A DNA stretch of 64,000 bases. It comes from Parvibaculum sedimenti (lineage in GTDB: Bacteria; Pseudomonadota; Alphaproteobacteria; Parvibaculales; Parvibaculaceae). Position 1 is the first letter of the stretch, and each line of letters starts with the position of its first letter. The stretch covers positions 1 to 64,000 of the forward strand of contig NZ_WESC01000005.1 of NCBI RefSeq assembly GCF_009184905.1. Direction: 5' to 3'. The notes under the pieces are model-generated. The model had not been told where the DNA came from, searched no databases, and saw nothing but the letters and a program-made list of their open reading frames with translations. Of this stretch, positions 8,349 through 17,842 are shown one piece after another. A program made the translations under genes and the position numbers.

Positions 8349-9598
8349 GGCCTCTCAAGTATATCGTGGATCACGCGAGGCGATACTGGCTGGAGACTGT
8401 GACATTTGCCGTCGCCAACGCCTTTCTTGTCGGCGTGCTTGGCGTCAATTCGCATCATGTCGGGCTGGAGGCATGGGCGATGAAGGCGGCCGAGCTTGCC
8501 GCCTTTACGTTGCCGCCAAGCAACTTCTATCCGATCGGCCCGGCCCTGCTCTATCTGCCATTCCAGATGCTCGGCATAAAGGCCGTCTGGGCGCTGTTCT
8601 TCTATTTCAACATCGGGCTCTTCTTCTATGCGCGGATTTGCCGGGGCATCGACAACAGGCTCGTCGGACGGATGGCTCTCCTTGCCGTTCTGCTCAATCC
8701 CTATTTTTACTGGATCGTGAAATCCTCGCAGGATGTCGTGCTTCAGTTTGCGGTCCTAACCGCGGCGCTGAGCTTCCTGATCGAGGGGCGCCTTGTCGTC
8801 TATAGTCTTGTCGCACTGCTCGGCTCCGTCGTTCGTTCGACGGATATATTTGTTTTTGCCGGACTTGCCTTTCTCATGTATCTGCGCGAACGCCGCGCGA
8901 TATGGGCGCTTTTTCCGGCGCTGTATATCGTCGTCGCGGTTTTCAATTTTGCGCAGTATGGAAGCGTCTCACCGTCGCTCAATGGTGGCTACAACATCTT
9001 TCTCGGTCAGCACCCGCTTTATGCCGTCGCCCATCCTCATTACGACATAGATTACTTCTTCGAGCATGAGGGCCACAGCGACCCGAGAGTTCTCTTTGGC
9101 ATTCCGCGGACGACGGAGAACGAGGGACAGGTGGACGTCAGATATCGCGATCTCGGCTTTTCTTTCCTGCGCGAGAACCCGCAGCGCTTTCTCTACACAT
9201 CCGCGATCAAGCTGGAGAACTGGCTGTTCAACTTCGAGAAGGTGCCGAACCTGTCCGGAAAATTTTATCTCACGAAGGATCAGAGGGGAATCGTCGTGGA
9301 GTCCGTGCGGAGCAATATGCTCGCCGCCGATGCCGCCTATATTGCCTACAAGATCATCTACAATCTGCTCTTCGCGGTCGCCTTGTTCCTCGCTGCGCTG
9401 GCGCCTCGATATGCGCTGGGAAATCGCTACCTGCCGCTGCTATTGCCGATGTTTTTTGTTGCGCCGGTTATCCTCCTGACCTTTCCCGATACGCGGTTCA
9501 AGATTGTTTATGAAATGCTGGCCCTTCCGGCCATTCTGGTCTTTGCGGCCGAGGCCGGGAGCCGATTGACGGCGCCGCGGACCCCGGCGCAGGTCTGA
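8345..9598 (+). CDS. GT-C-like polytopic membrane protein (GT39/ArnT-like)
   Basis: A 417-residue inner-membrane protein with about ten hydrophobic helices. The layout resembles lipid-linked-sugar-dependent GT-C transferases: an early loop with acidic and aromatic residues (FTLPPSNFYPIGPALLYLPF), the SLNGGYNIFLGQHPLYA segment, and a late TFPDTRFKIVYEML helix similar to the (P/D)xRY/F motif preceding the last helix in GT39 relatives. It begins at the ATGA overlap with the methyltransferase; a longer in-frame opening at 8066 lies wholly inside that gene and is rejected. It may modify the repeat unit at the periplasmic face. No close family assignment is possible by eye. Confidence 0.65.
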   Translation: MRPLKYIVDHARRYWLETVTFAVANAFLVGVLGVNSHHVGLEAWAMKAAELAAFTLPPSNFYPIGPALLYLPFQMLGIKAVWALFFYFNIGLFFYARICRGIDNRLVGRMALLAVLLNPYFYWIVKSSQDVVLQFAVLTAALSFLIEGRLVVYSLVALLGSVVRSTDIFVFAGLAFLMYLRERRAIWALFPALYIVVAVFNFAQYGSVSPSLNGGYNIFLGQHPLYAVAHPHYDIDYFFEHEGHSDPRVLFGIPRTTENEGQVDVRYRDLGFSFLRENPQRFLYTSAIKLENWLFNFEKVPNLSGKFYLTKDQRGIVVESVRSNMLAADAAYIAYKIIYNLLFAVALFLAALAPRYALGNRYLPLLLPMFFVAPVILLTFPDTRFKIVYEMLALPAILVFAAEAGSRLTAPRTPAQV

Positions 9599-9603
9599 CC
9601 CCG

Positions 9604-10725
9604 ATGGCACGCATCCTTTATGTGATCAATGGTTTCGATCGGGGTGGCGCGGAGCACGGGCTGCTCACCCTGATCCGGGGCGGATTTTTCTCGGGCCATG
9701 ATTTGACCGTCCTTGGCTTCTGCCGGGGGCGGGGGGCATTGGCCGATGAGATTGGCAAAGAGCTCGGGCCGTCGAAGCTCGAGATCGTAACGCCGTCTGA
9801 AACGCTGACATTGCGTGGCTGCGCTGTGGGGGCACTCGCACTGTGGCGAAGACTCCGCCGGGAGAGGCCGGACATGGTGGTCCTGTCGCTGAAGCAGGCG
9901 AATGTGATCGGGCGCGCCGTGCTCTGCGCCTTTCCCGGTATTCGTTGCGTCTCCTTCGAACATATTGCGCGATATCGCGCGCGCCGCGCGGAGCGGATCT
10001 ACCGTTATCTCCTGTGGCTCTTCTCGTTCCGCGTGAATGAAATCTGGGCCGATTGCGAAGAGACGTTGCAGGAGACCGGGCGCTATTTCATGCCCCGCCG
10101 CCGCAGGTCTGCCGTCGTTCCGCTCTTTCAGGCTGGCGATGGCGTGACAAAAACTGACTATCGGATCGGGGGGCCGATCCGTCTCGTCGGCGCCGGACGG
10201 CTCGTCGGCCGCAAGAATTTTGCGCTGGTCATCGATGCGGTCGCCCGTCTGCGCGACGAGGGGCTGGATGTGCGCCTCGATATCTATGGCGACGGTCCCG
10301 AGGGCGAGGTGCTGGCGAGCAAGATCGCGGGCGCGCGCCTTAGCGAAGCGGTCAGGCTCCGCGGCTATGTGAGCGACTGGTTTTCCGAAGCGACGGAATA
10401 TGACGCGTTCGTGAATATGAGCGACACGGAGGGATTCTGCATCGTCGTCGCGGAAGCCATGTCAGTCGGTCTGCCTATCATCGCGACCAATGTGGGTGGA
10501 ATTCGCGACTATGGCGTCGATGGTGTTAATATGTTGAAGCTTGATGTTGTCGATCCGGGACTTCTCGCGGCATCCATTCGGCAGCTTGCGGTGGACGAGA
10601 TACTCAGACGGCGATTGGGCGAGGCCGGTCGGCTTGCCATACGGCGCGATTATTCGGAGGGGGCGGTGCGAGCACGTGGCGTACAGCTCATCAATATGGG
10701 AAGCGGCCTGGAAAAGGTGTGCTGA
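9604..10725 (+). CDS. Glycosyltransferase family 4 (GT-B)
   Basis: A 373-residue GT-B enzyme starting MARILYVINGFDRGGAEHGL, a classical first strand plus GGAE loop. The donor domain shows GAGRLVGRKNFALVIDAV, IYGDGPEGEVL and an intact EX7E (EGFCIVVAE) near residue 275, then GLPIIATNVGGIRDYG. It follows the membrane protein after five bases and is the last glycosyltransferase of the forward run. Substrates are not predictable. Confidence 0.9.
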   Translation: MARILYVINGFDRGGAEHGLLTLIRGGFFSGHDLTVLGFCRGRGALADEIGKELGPSKLEIVTPSETLTLRGCAVGALALWRRLRRERPDMVVLSLKQANVIGRAVLCAFPGIRCVSFEHIARYRARRAERIYRYLLWLFSFRVNEIWADCEETLQETGRYFMPRRRRSAVVPLFQAGDGVTKTDYRIGGPIRLVGAGRLVGRKNFALVIDAVARLRDEGLDVRLDIYGDGPEGEVLASKIAGARLSEAVRLRGYVSDWFSEATEYDAFVNMSDTEGFCIVVAEAMSVGLPIIATNVGGIRDYGVDGVNMLKLDVVDPGLLAASIRQLAVDEILRRRLGEAGRLAIRRDYSEGAVRARGVQLINMGSGLEKVC

Positions 10726-10804
10726 CGGTAGTGCGTAACATCGGCGTGAGTGAGCGTCATGCTATGTTTTCTGGCCAGACGTTAGATGGTGGAGGTATCC
10801 GCGG

Positions 10805-11572
10805 ATGATTGCGGTCGAGGCACAGGAGGGCGAGCGCATCAGGGTCGGCAAGGTTGTGCCGCGATTCCTTGTCCCGATGCTACGTCCGGAATGGGACATC
10901 CTGAGCATTGGCTGCGGCGCCGGTAACGATGTCCTTGAACTTCGGCGGCGGGGGTACGCGGCATGGGGCCTCGATCCCTCGCGGCTCACGCTGCAAGGTT
11001 TGCCGGAGGATCAGCGTGAGTATTTTCGTGCAGGCACGATGGAGGATCTGCCGTTTGGCGACCGGACGTTCGATTTCGCCTACGCACTTGATGTAATCGA
11101 GCATGTTGGTTGTATAGATTTCAAGACGATGCTTTGCGACGACGCTTGGGAGATCCGGCGTCAGTTCCTTGCGAGTTGCATGAGGGCGATTAAGCCAGGT
11201 GGCGTGCTTCTCCTCACCTCCTCGAACAAGCTATGCCCCGTCGACGTAGGGCACTGGCACAGGTATCACTGGCTTGGTCGGGTTCTGCAGAAGAAGGGGC
11301 GCAATAAGTTTGGCATTTCTCTACCGTGGAGCCGCCGCAACTTCCTTCTCTCGTTTCGCGACATCAAGCGCCTTGCCACGGAGGTTCTGGGCGAGGGTAG
11401 ATTCACCATCGACTATGTCAAGACGGCGACTTATCCTGGCGTTTCGGAGCGTAGTGGTCTCCTGTCGCGATTGATCGCCGGCGCGCTCCGGTTGTCCGAC
11501 CATCCTCTGCTAATCGGTTCGCCGCTCGCGCCCGTCCTGATTGTCCGAATCCGGAAGATCTCTGCGGCCTGA
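10805..11572 (+). CDS. Class I SAM-dependent methyltransferase
   Basis: A 255-residue methyltransferase with motif I as LSIGCGAGNDVLELRRRGY, the acidic residue of motif II in WGLDPSRLT, and motif IV/V as FDFAYALDVIEHVG and KPGGVLLLTSSN. The ribosome-binding site GGTGGAGG precedes the ATG. It sits 79 bases after the last glycosyltransferase and ends 18 bases from the convergent UDP-glucose dehydrogenase gene. Cys and His residues (CPVDVGHWHRYHW) mid-protein fit the methyltransferase 11/23 class. A role in modifying the glycan is inferred from location only. Confidence 0.8.
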   Translation: MIAVEAQEGERIRVGKVVPRFLVPMLRPEWDILSIGCGAGNDVLELRRRGYAAWGLDPSRLTLQGLPEDQREYFRAGTMEDLPFGDRTFDFAYALDVIEHVGCIDFKTMLCDDAWEIRRQFLASCMRAIKPGGVLLLTSSNKLCPVDVGHWHRYHWLGRVLQKKGRNKFGISLPWSRRNFLLSFRDIKRLATEVLGEGRFTIDYVKTATYPGVSERSGLLSRLIAGALRLSDHPLLIGSPLAPVLIVRIRKISAA

Positions 11573-11590
11573 GCGGTCGTCTCTAAACGT

Positions 11591-12895
11591 CTACCGCCCG
11601 ATGCTCACATAGGTGAAGCCCTGCCGCGCGACTTCTGCCGGATCGTAGATGTTGCGCAGGTCGACGAGGATCGGCGTCTTGAGCGACTGCTTCAGGCGCT
11701 GCAGGTCGAGCGCGCGATAGACGTTCCATTCCGTGATGATGACGACGGCGTCGGCGCCCTGGCTTGCCGCATAAGGTCCGTCGCAATAGGAAACCGTCTC
11801 CGGCAGCAGGTGCTTTGCTTCCTTCATGCCCTGCGGATCATGCGCGCGAACATTTGCACCCTTGGCGATGAGGCCTGGCACGATGTCGAGCGAGGGCGCG
11901 TCGCGCATGTCGTCGGTCTCGGGCTTGAAGGTGAGGCCTAGCACGGCGATGGTCTTGCCTTCGACCGAGCCGCCGCAGGCGTCGATCACCTTGTCGACCA
12001 TCTTCAGCTTGCGCCGGGTGTTGACCTCGACAACCGTCTCCACAATGTGGACCGGTGCGTCGAATTGCTGGGCGGTGCGAACAAGCGCGAGCGTGTCCTT
12101 CGGGAAGCAGGAGCCGCCATAGCCGGGGCCTGCGTGAAGGAACTTCTTGCCGATGCGTCCGTCGAGCCCAATGCCGCGTGACACGTCCTGCACGTTCGCG
12201 CCGGTCTTTTCGCAAAGATCGGCGATCTCGTTGATGAAGGTGATCTTGGTCGCGAGAAAGGCGTTGGCCGCGTATTTGATCAGCTCCGACGTGCGGCGGT
12301 TCGTGAAGAGAATGGGTGTCTCGTTCAGGTAGAGCGGACGGTAGAGCTTGCGCATCACTTCCCGGGCGCGCTCCTCCTCGGCGCCGACGACGACGCGGTC
12401 GGGACGCTTGAAGTCGTCGATCGCGGCACCTTCGCGCAGGAATTCAGGGTTCGAGGCGACGGAGAAATCGCCATCCGGGCGAACGCGGCGGACGATGCGT
12501 TCGACTTCATCGGCGGTACCGACCGGCACGGTGGATTTTGTGACGATGACCGTATAGCCCGTCATGGCGCGGGCGATGTCCTCGGCCGCCGCGTAGACAT
12601 AGGAGAGGTCGGCATGGCCGTCGCCGCGCCGCGTCGGCGTGCCCACGGCAATGAACACGGCATCGGCGCCAGCGACGCCTTCGGCGATGTCGGTGCTGAA
12701 GGACAGGCGGCCCGCGAAGCGATTGCCATTCACGAGAACGTCGAGCCCGGGTTCATAGATCGGAATTTCACCCCGGTTCAGGGCTTCGATCTTTGCCGCA
12801 TTGGTGTCGATGCACACGACCTGGTGACCGAAGTCGGCAAAACAGGCACCCGAAACCAAACCGACATATCCGGCCCCGATCATCGCCACTTTCAT
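11591..12895 (-). CDS. ugd: UDP-glucose 6-dehydrogenase
   Basis: A 434-residue cytoplasmic NAD-dependent enzyme oxidising UDP-glucose twice to UDP-glucuronate. The N-terminal Rossmann motif is MIGAGYVGLVSGACFADFG. The catalytic loop GPGYGGSCFPKDT has the active-site Cys near residue 262, and the central helix ELIKYAANAFLATKITFINE contains the conserved Lys and Asn. The C-terminal UDP-binding domain has LGLTFKPETDDMRDAPS. Length is normal. It is transcribed away from the UDP-glucuronate epimerase gene at 13203, which uses its product, across a 307-base gap that must hold both promoters. Confidence 0.97.
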   Translation of the reverse strand: MKVAMIGAGYVGLVSGACFADFGHQVVCIDTNAAKIEALNRGEIPIYEPGLDVLVNGNRFAGRLSFSTDIAEGVAGADAVFIAVGTPTRRGDGHADLSYVYAAAEDIARAMTGYTVIVTKSTVPVGTADEVERIVRRVRPDGDFSVASNPEFLREGAAIDDFKRPDRVVVGAEEERAREVMRKLYRPLYLNETPILFTNRRTSELIKYAANAFLATKITFINEIADLCEKTGANVQDVSRGIGLDGRIGKKFLHAGPGYGGSCFPKDTLALVRTAQQFDAPVHIVETVVEVNTRRKLKMVDKVIDACGGSVEGKTIAVLGLTFKPETDDMRDAPSLDIVPGLIAKGANVRAHDPQGMKEAKHLLPETVSYCDGPYAASQGADAVVIITEWNVYRALDLQRLKQSLKTPILVDLRNIYDPAEVARQGFTYVSIGR

Positions 12896-13202
12896 AACGC
12901 GCCTTGTCCTTTCATCTTCCGTTTCGGATGGAACCCTTGGGTTCGTCTCCGTCTCTCTGCTGCGCGATCCCCGGCATTGTCGCCGCTATCGGACCAAAAT
13001 CAGCAGTCGCGCCGCCGCCGGGCATATTGCCATGCCTTTGCGGTCAGGCGAATGTACAAATCGCTATCGCCGCTGTCATGAATTTGTCCGACGGGTCATG
13101 TAGTTCGCTCAGGTGCGGTCGACCAGCGGCAGATATTGGTAACTCAATACCGCCCATGATCGGGGTAAACTCGGTTCACGATGGATATCTATTGGGGGAA
13201 GC
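12896..13202. other. 307-base divergent intergenic region (ugd / UDP-GlcA epimerase)
   Basis: No convincing gene is present. This gap separates two divergently read genes for consecutive steps (UDP-glucose to UDP-glucuronate to UDP-galacturonate), so it should contain back-to-back promoters. The epimerase end has a clear GGGGGAAG ribosome-binding site at about 13194-13201. I could not pick a convincing -35/-10 pair or operator by eye. Confidence 0.5.
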
Positions 13203-14174
13203 ATGACGATCTTGGTTACGGGGGCCGCCGGTTTCATCGGTAGTCATGTCTGCAGGCTTCTGCTCGATCGTGGCGAGGAAATCGTGGGCATTGACGATCT
13301 CAATGCCTATTACGATCCGAAGCTCAAGGACGCGCGCCTTGAGCGGCTCGTTGGGTCAAAAGGCTTCGCCTTTCTCAAGGGCGACATTGCGGACACGGCG
13401 GCGCTCGCCGAGGCGGTTGGCGGGCGGAACATCTCCAAGGTGGTCCATCTTGCCGCACAAGCTGGTGTGCGCTATTCGCTCGAAAACCCGCGTGCCTATA
13501 TCCGTTCGAACATTGCCGGCCAGCTCGAAATTCTCGAACTCTGCCGCCATCTGAAATCTTTCGAGCACCTGGTCTATGCCTCATCGAGTTCGGTTTATGG
13601 CGGGAATGAGAAGGTCCCATTCCATGAAAGTGACCCCGTCGACACGCCGGTGTCACTTTATGCGGCGACGAAGAAAGCCGATGAATTGATGGGACATGCC
13701 TATTCCCATCTCTTCGGCATTCCACAGACAGGCCTGCGCTATTTTACGGTCTACGGCCCGTGGGGGCGGCCGGATATGGCCTATTGGAAATTCACCAGGT
13801 CGATCCTCGAAGGCAAACCCATCGAGGTCTTCAACAATGGCGATATGTGGCGCGACTTCACCTATATCGACGACATTGTGCAGGGAACGGTGGCCGTTCT
13901 GGATCGCCCGCCGTCGGGTGAGGGCGTGCCGCACAGGGTCTACAATATCGGCAACAACAAGCCGGAAAACCTGTCGCGCTTCATCGATATTCTGGAAGAG
14001 ATCATCGGCGCGAAGGCGGTGCGTGTCATGTCGCCCATGCAGCCCGGCGATGTGGTTCGCACCTATGCCGATATATCTGCGCTGGAGCGCGATTTTTCCT
14101 TCAAGCCGAGCACATCGCTTCAGGTAGGCTTGAGCCGGTTCGTCGAGTGGTACCGGGGCTATTTCAAGATCTGA
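13203..14174 (+). CDS. UDP-glucuronate 4-epimerase (NAD-dependent epimerase/dehydratase)
   Basis: A 323-residue extended short-chain dehydrogenase. The NAD site is VTGAAGFIGSHVCRLLL; the catalytic set is Ser in YASSSSVYGGNEKVPF and Tyr-x3-Lys in YAATKKADELM. LRYFTVYGPWGRPDMAYWKF and RDFTYIDDIV are characteristic of UDP-glucuronate 4-epimerases (LpsL/Cap1J group), which interconvert UDP-GlcA and UDP-GalA. The divergent neighbour makes UDP-GlcA, supporting the call. GGGGGAAGC precedes the ATG. Other SDR epimerases are possible but the diagnostic PWGRPDMA strip is strong. Confidence 0.9.
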   Translation: MTILVTGAAGFIGSHVCRLLLDRGEEIVGIDDLNAYYDPKLKDARLERLVGSKGFAFLKGDIADTAALAEAVGGRNISKVVHLAAQAGVRYSLENPRAYIRSNIAGQLEILELCRHLKSFEHLVYASSSSVYGGNEKVPFHESDPVDTPVSLYAATKKADELMGHAYSHLFGIPQTGLRYFTVYGPWGRPDMAYWKFTRSILEGKPIEVFNNGDMWRDFTYIDDIVQGTVAVLDRPPSGEGVPHRVYNIGNNKPENLSRFIDILEEIIGAKAVRVMSPMQPGDVVRTYADISALERDFSFKPSTSLQVGLSRFVEWYRGYFKI

Positions 14175-14291
14175 CCCCGCCCACGATCAAGGCCCTCCGC
14201 TCTTCCCGGAGAGGCAGGCGGAGACGCAATCCTTGTGCTATTTGTCAGGGCCAACGCCTGACCGAACTTCGCCTTGTGAAGGGATGATGAG

Positions 14292-14858
14292 ATGAGCTTC
14301 CGGACCTATTGCCTCGACAGTGCCAGATTGCTGGAAGCAACGGCGACCCACGTCAGCGATGCGCGGGTCGAGGCAGCCATCGACGCAATGGTTGCGGCCC
14401 TTACGGCGAACAAGGCCCTTCTCGTCTGCGGCAATGGGGGTTCGGCTTCCGACGCCATGCACATTACGGGCGAGCTGGTCGGCCGCTTTCTGAAGGAGCG
14501 CCGGGCGCTCAAGGCGATCTGCCTCAGCTCGAATCCGGCAGTTCTGACCGCCTGGGCCAATGATTACAGCTATGAGACGGTTTTTTCGCGTCAGGTCGAA
14601 GCCTTCGGCGAGCCGGGCGGCGTTCTCCTCGGCCTTTCGACCTCCGGCAATTCGATGAACGTTGTGAAGGCCTTCGAGGAGGCGCGGAGGATCGGCATGA
14701 CGAGCATCGCCATGACCGGGCAGGGGGGCGGCAAGCTTGCGGCCCAGGCCGACATTCTTCTCGATGTGCCTTCGCGCTCGACGCCCGCCATTCAGCAGGC
14801 GCATATCTGCCTTTATCACTATCTCTGCGAAATGGTGGAAGCACGCTGCGCCAACTGA
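14292..14858 (+). CDS. gmhA: Phosphoheptose isomerase (sedoheptulose 7-phosphate isomerase)
   Basis: A 188-residue SIS-domain protein converting sedoheptulose 7-phosphate to D-glycero-D-manno-heptose 7-phosphate, the first step of ADP- or GDP-heptose synthesis. It has the phosphosugar loop CGNGGSASDAMHITGELVGR with the metal/catalytic Glu, LSTSGNSMNVVKAFEEA, and the C-terminal IQQAHICLYHYLCE helix with the conserved Gln and His residues. Length matches the family. It lies after the UDP-GlcA epimerase in the same direction. The next visible pathway enzyme, HldE, is at 28276; GmhB and HldD are not in the window. Confidence 0.92.
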   Translation: MSFRTYCLDSARLLEATATHVSDARVEAAIDAMVAALTANKALLVCGNGGSASDAMHITGELVGRFLKERRALKAICLSSNPAVLTAWANDYSYETVFSRQVEAFGEPGGVLLGLSTSGNSMNVVKAFEEARRIGMTSIAMTGQGGGKLAAQADILLDVPSRSTPAIQQAHICLYHYLCEMVEARCAN

Positions 14859-14864
14859 ACGCGC

Positions 14865-15584
14865 TCAGACGCCGGATGCGTAAACGTCTTTCGCCCGCCA
14901 GTGGTGCAGATAATTGTTGCCTGTCGAGACGCCGAGTTCGGAAATCGTTCCGGCCTTCGTCTTGCGCTTGACGGCGACCAGTTTGCCGTCGACTGCCTTG
15001 CAATGGACCTTGGGTTCGCCGGGGGCAGGCGAATCCATCCATAGGGCACGGCCCGTCAATATGTCTTCCGGCTCACAAGTGAGAGCGACGGCCTTTCCGA
15101 ACAGCGTTGGCCCCGTGGGGCAAAACGATGTTGGGCCATAATAGTTTTTTCGAACATTGGCGCATACGAGCTCGATCGCCCTTGCCAGCGCCTTGTGCCC
15201 CGGGGGAGCGGCAATGATGCCGTTGCTCACATCCCAGGGCGTGGTCGCCATGAGGCCAGGAAAGACCAGAAGTCTCTTTCCGTCGAATGGCAAGGGATTG
15301 ACGAAAAAGAATGAAAGATCGGCATAGATGCCGCCATGTTCGTGGAGCATGCAGTAGCGCGCCAGATCGGCCTTGAAGGCATAGGGCTTGAGGCTGTCGA
15401 ATGCGGAGAGCACCTCGCGGCCGAACCGGGAAGACAGGAGTTCGCGAGCGATCTCGGTGTTGAAGAGCGAGTGCGCAAATTCCGGATGATGTTTCCGGAA
15501 CGACGCGATGTTTGCCCGTATGGGTTCGGGCAGGGTCCGGTTTGCCGCGTCGTTGGCGGTGATGAGGATGCTCGCAAGGATCAT
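14865..15584 (-). CDS. GT32-like glycosyltransferase (DXD-containing sugar-binding region)
   Basis: A 239-residue GT-A-type transferase. The core KPYAFKADLARYCMLHEHGG followed by IYADLSFFFVNP is the GT32/OCH1-like donor-binding motif, with Asp-x-Ser in place of the common Asp-x-Asp. The start at 15584 gives MILASILITANDA and has AGGAG eleven bases upstream; a longer in-frame opening at 15671 adds a sequence unlike the family. It reads towards gmhA, leaving six bases between the two stops. It may attach hexose to the polymer; specificity cannot be told. Confidence 0.75.
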   Translation of the reverse strand: MILASILITANDAANRTLPEPIRANIASFRKHHPEFAHSLFNTEIARELLSSRFGREVLSAFDSLKPYAFKADLARYCMLHEHGGIYADLSFFFVNPLPFDGKRLLVFPGLMATTPWDVSNGIIAAPPGHKALARAIELVCANVRKNYYGPTSFCPTGPTLFGKAVALTCEPEDILTGRALWMDSPAPGEPKVHCKAVDGKLVAVKRKTKAGTISELGVSTGNNYLHHWRAKDVYASGV

Positions 15585-15754
15585 GGTACCAGCCACTCCT
15601 GCCTGCACTCGGGGTATTTTCTGCCCTGATGTCGCTCGTTGGCCGTGTGCGGACCCAAGAGAACACCCCAAAAATCATGCGCCTTAAGGGTATGAACGGG
15701 CTTCACAAAGAGATATTTTCCGCCACAACCACTTTTGAAGTCAGAGGCTGAACA

Positions 15755-16855
15755 GTGTCACCCCTTTCGTCCAGTGCCGGCAACCCCTCCGCTCGCGTGG
15801 CCCTTATCACGGGCATCACCGGCCAGGACGGGGCCTATCTCGCGCGACTTCTTCTCGACAAGGGCTATGTGGTCCATGGTGTGAAGCGGCGGTCGTCGTC
15901 CTTCAATACGGCGCGCATCGACGATCTCTATCAAGACCCGCATATCGAGAGCGCGCGTCTCTTTCTCCACTATGGCGACCTGACGGACTCGACCAATCTC
16001 ATCCGCATCGTCCAGGAGACGAAGCCCGACGAGATCTACAATCTCGCGGCTCAAAGCCATGTTCAGGTGAGCTTCGAGACGCCGGAATACACCGCCAATT
16101 CTGATGCCCTCGGAACGCTGCGCCTGCTTGAAGCGGTCCGTATCCTCGGCATGGAAAAGTCGACGCGCTTCTATCAGGCGTCGACCTCCGAGCTTTACGG
16201 GCTGGTACAGGAGACGCCGCAAAACGAGCGCACGCCCTTTTATCCGCGCTCACCCTATGCGGCAGCCAAGCTCTATGCCTATTGGATCACGGTGAACTAC
16301 CGCGAGGCATATGACATGCACGCCTCGAACGGCATCCTCTTCAATCATGAAGGACCGACGCGCGGCGAAACCTTCGTTACGCGCAAGATCACACGCGCCG
16401 TGGCGGCCATCGAGCTGGGTCTTCAGGACACGCTTTATCTGGGCAATCTCGACGCGCGGCGTGACTGGGGTCATGCGCGCGATTATGTCGATGGCATGTG
16501 GCGTATTGTCCAGCAGGATGTGCCTGACGATTATGTGCTCGCCACGGGTGAAACCCATTCGGTGCGGGAGTTTGTGGAACTGGCCTTCGCGGAAACGGGC
16601 CGCAAGATCGCCTGGAAGGGTGAGGGCGTGGACGAGCAGGGCGTCGATGCGGGCAGCGGCAAGGTGCTGGTCAAGATCGACCCGCGCTACTTCCGTCCCA
16701 CCGAAGTCGATTTGCTGCTTGGCGATCCGCGCAAGGCGCATCAAAAGCTCGGTTGGACCCACACCACGACCTTTGCGGAGCTGGTCGCTGAAATGGTCGC
16801 GTCGGACCTGAATGTTGTTGCTAGCGAAGAGAGCCGGAAAGGCCGACATGACTGA
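15755..16855 (+). CDS. gmd: GDP-mannose 4,6-dehydratase
   Basis: A 366-residue NADP-dependent extended SDR converting GDP-mannose to GDP-4-keto-6-deoxymannose, precursor of GDP-fucose, rhamnose or perosamine. It shows [17 protein letters not shown], the NADP-phosphate loop [25 protein letters not shown], catalytic STSELYG and the YAAAK Tyr/Lys pair, and [19 protein letters not shown], which binds GDP. Length and motifs are canonical. The start is a GTG. The next gene overlaps by eight bases and encodes the following enzyme, so the pair is an operon. Confidence 0.96.
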   Translation: MSPLSSSAGNPSARVALITGITGQDGAYLARLLLDKGYVVHGVKRRSSSFNTARIDDLYQDPHIESARLFLHYGDLTDSTNLIRIVQETKPDEIYNLAAQSHVQVSFETPEYTANSDALGTLRLLEAVRILGMEKSTRFYQASTSELYGLVQETPQNERTPFYPRSPYAAAKLYAYWITVNYREAYDMHASNGILFNHEGPTRGETFVTRKITRAVAAIELGLQDTLYLGNLDARRDWGHARDYVDGMWRIVQQDVPDDYVLATGETHSVREFVELAFAETGRKIAWKGEGVDEQGVDAGSGKVLVKIDPRYFRPTEVDLLLGDPRKAHQKLGWTHTTTFAELVAEMVASDLNVVASEESRKGRHD

Positions 16856-17807
16856 GCGGAAGAGCTACGCGCTTGAAGGCAAGAAGGTCTTTGTAGCGGG
16901 CCATCGCGGCATGGTCGGTTCGGCCATTCTGCGTCGGCTCGTCAGAGAATCCTGCGAAGTTTTGACGGTAGGGCGCGAAACCGTTGATCTGCGACGACAG
17001 GCCGAGGTCGAGGACTGGATGGCGGCATCGAAGCCGCAGGCGGTCTTCGTTCCGGCGGCGACGGTCGGCGGCATTCTCGCCAACGATACGCGGCCTGCCG
17101 AGTTTCTCTATGACAACCTGATGATCGAGGCGAACATCATCAATGCGGCCTGGCGCGTTGGCGTCGAGAAGCTGCTGTTCCTCGGCTCCTCCTGCATCTA
17201 CCCGAAGCTCGCGCCGCAGCCGCTGCGCGAGGACTCACTGCTGACGGGGCCACTCGAACCCACGAACCAGTGGTATGCGGTGGCGAAGATCGCAGGCATC
17301 AAATTGTGTCAGGCTTATCGCCGCCAATATGGCTGCGATTTCATCTCGGCCATGCCTACCAATCTTTATGGCATCGGCGACAATTTCGATCTGCAATCCT
17401 CGCATGTCATGCCCGCGCTGATGGCGAAGATGCATGCCGCGAAGCTGGCGGGTGCATCTTCGGTCACCATCTGGGGGACCGGAACTCCGCGGCGCGAGTT
17501 TCTCTATGTAGAGGATTGCGCCGACGCGCTTGTCTTTCTGATGAAGAACTATTCCGAAGAAGAACATGTGAATGTCGGCTCCGGTGCGGATCTGACGATC
17601 CGCGAACTCGCGGAGATCATTCGGCGGATCGTGGGGTTCGAAGGTGAGATCGTGACTGACCCAAGCAAGCCGGACGGGACGCCGCGCAAGCTGCTTGATG
17701 TGTCGCGGCTTGCGAGCTGGGGTTGGCATCCAGGCGTTTCACTGGAGCAGGGGATTGCGGAGGTTTATCGCTGGTACTGCGAAACGCGAGAGACGGCTGG
17801 TGCGTAG
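16848..17807 (+). CDS. fcl: GDP-L-fucose synthase
   Basis: A 319-residue bifunctional epimerase/reductase making GDP-L-fucose from the gmd product. It has [34 protein letters not shown] with catalytic Ser and Cys, the [13 protein letters not shown] Tyr-x3-Lys pair, [12 protein letters not shown] and [13 protein letters not shown] with the conserved His. The ATG at 16848 is preceded by GGAAAGG and overlaps gmd by eight bases; an upstream opening at 16812 is inside gmd and less likely. It is followed 35 bases later by a second dehydratase gene. Confidence 0.96.
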   Translation: MTERKSYALEGKKVFVAGHRGMVGSAILRRLVRESCEVLTVGRETVDLRRQAEVEDWMAASKPQAVFVPAATVGGILANDTRPAEFLYDNLMIEANIINAAWRVGVEKLLFLGSSCIYPKLAPQPLREDSLLTGPLEPTNQWYAVAKIAGIKLCQAYRRQYGCDFISAMPTNLYGIGDNFDLQSSHVMPALMAKMHAAKLAGASSVTIWGTGTPRREFLYVEDCADALVFLMKNYSEEEHVNVGSGADLTIRELAEIIRRIVGFEGEIVTDPSKPDGTPRKLLDVSRLASWGWHPGVSLEQGIAEVYRWYCETRETAGA

Positions 17808-17842
17808 AGGCACGCAGAAAGCCGCTACAGGGTTGGGGAGTG

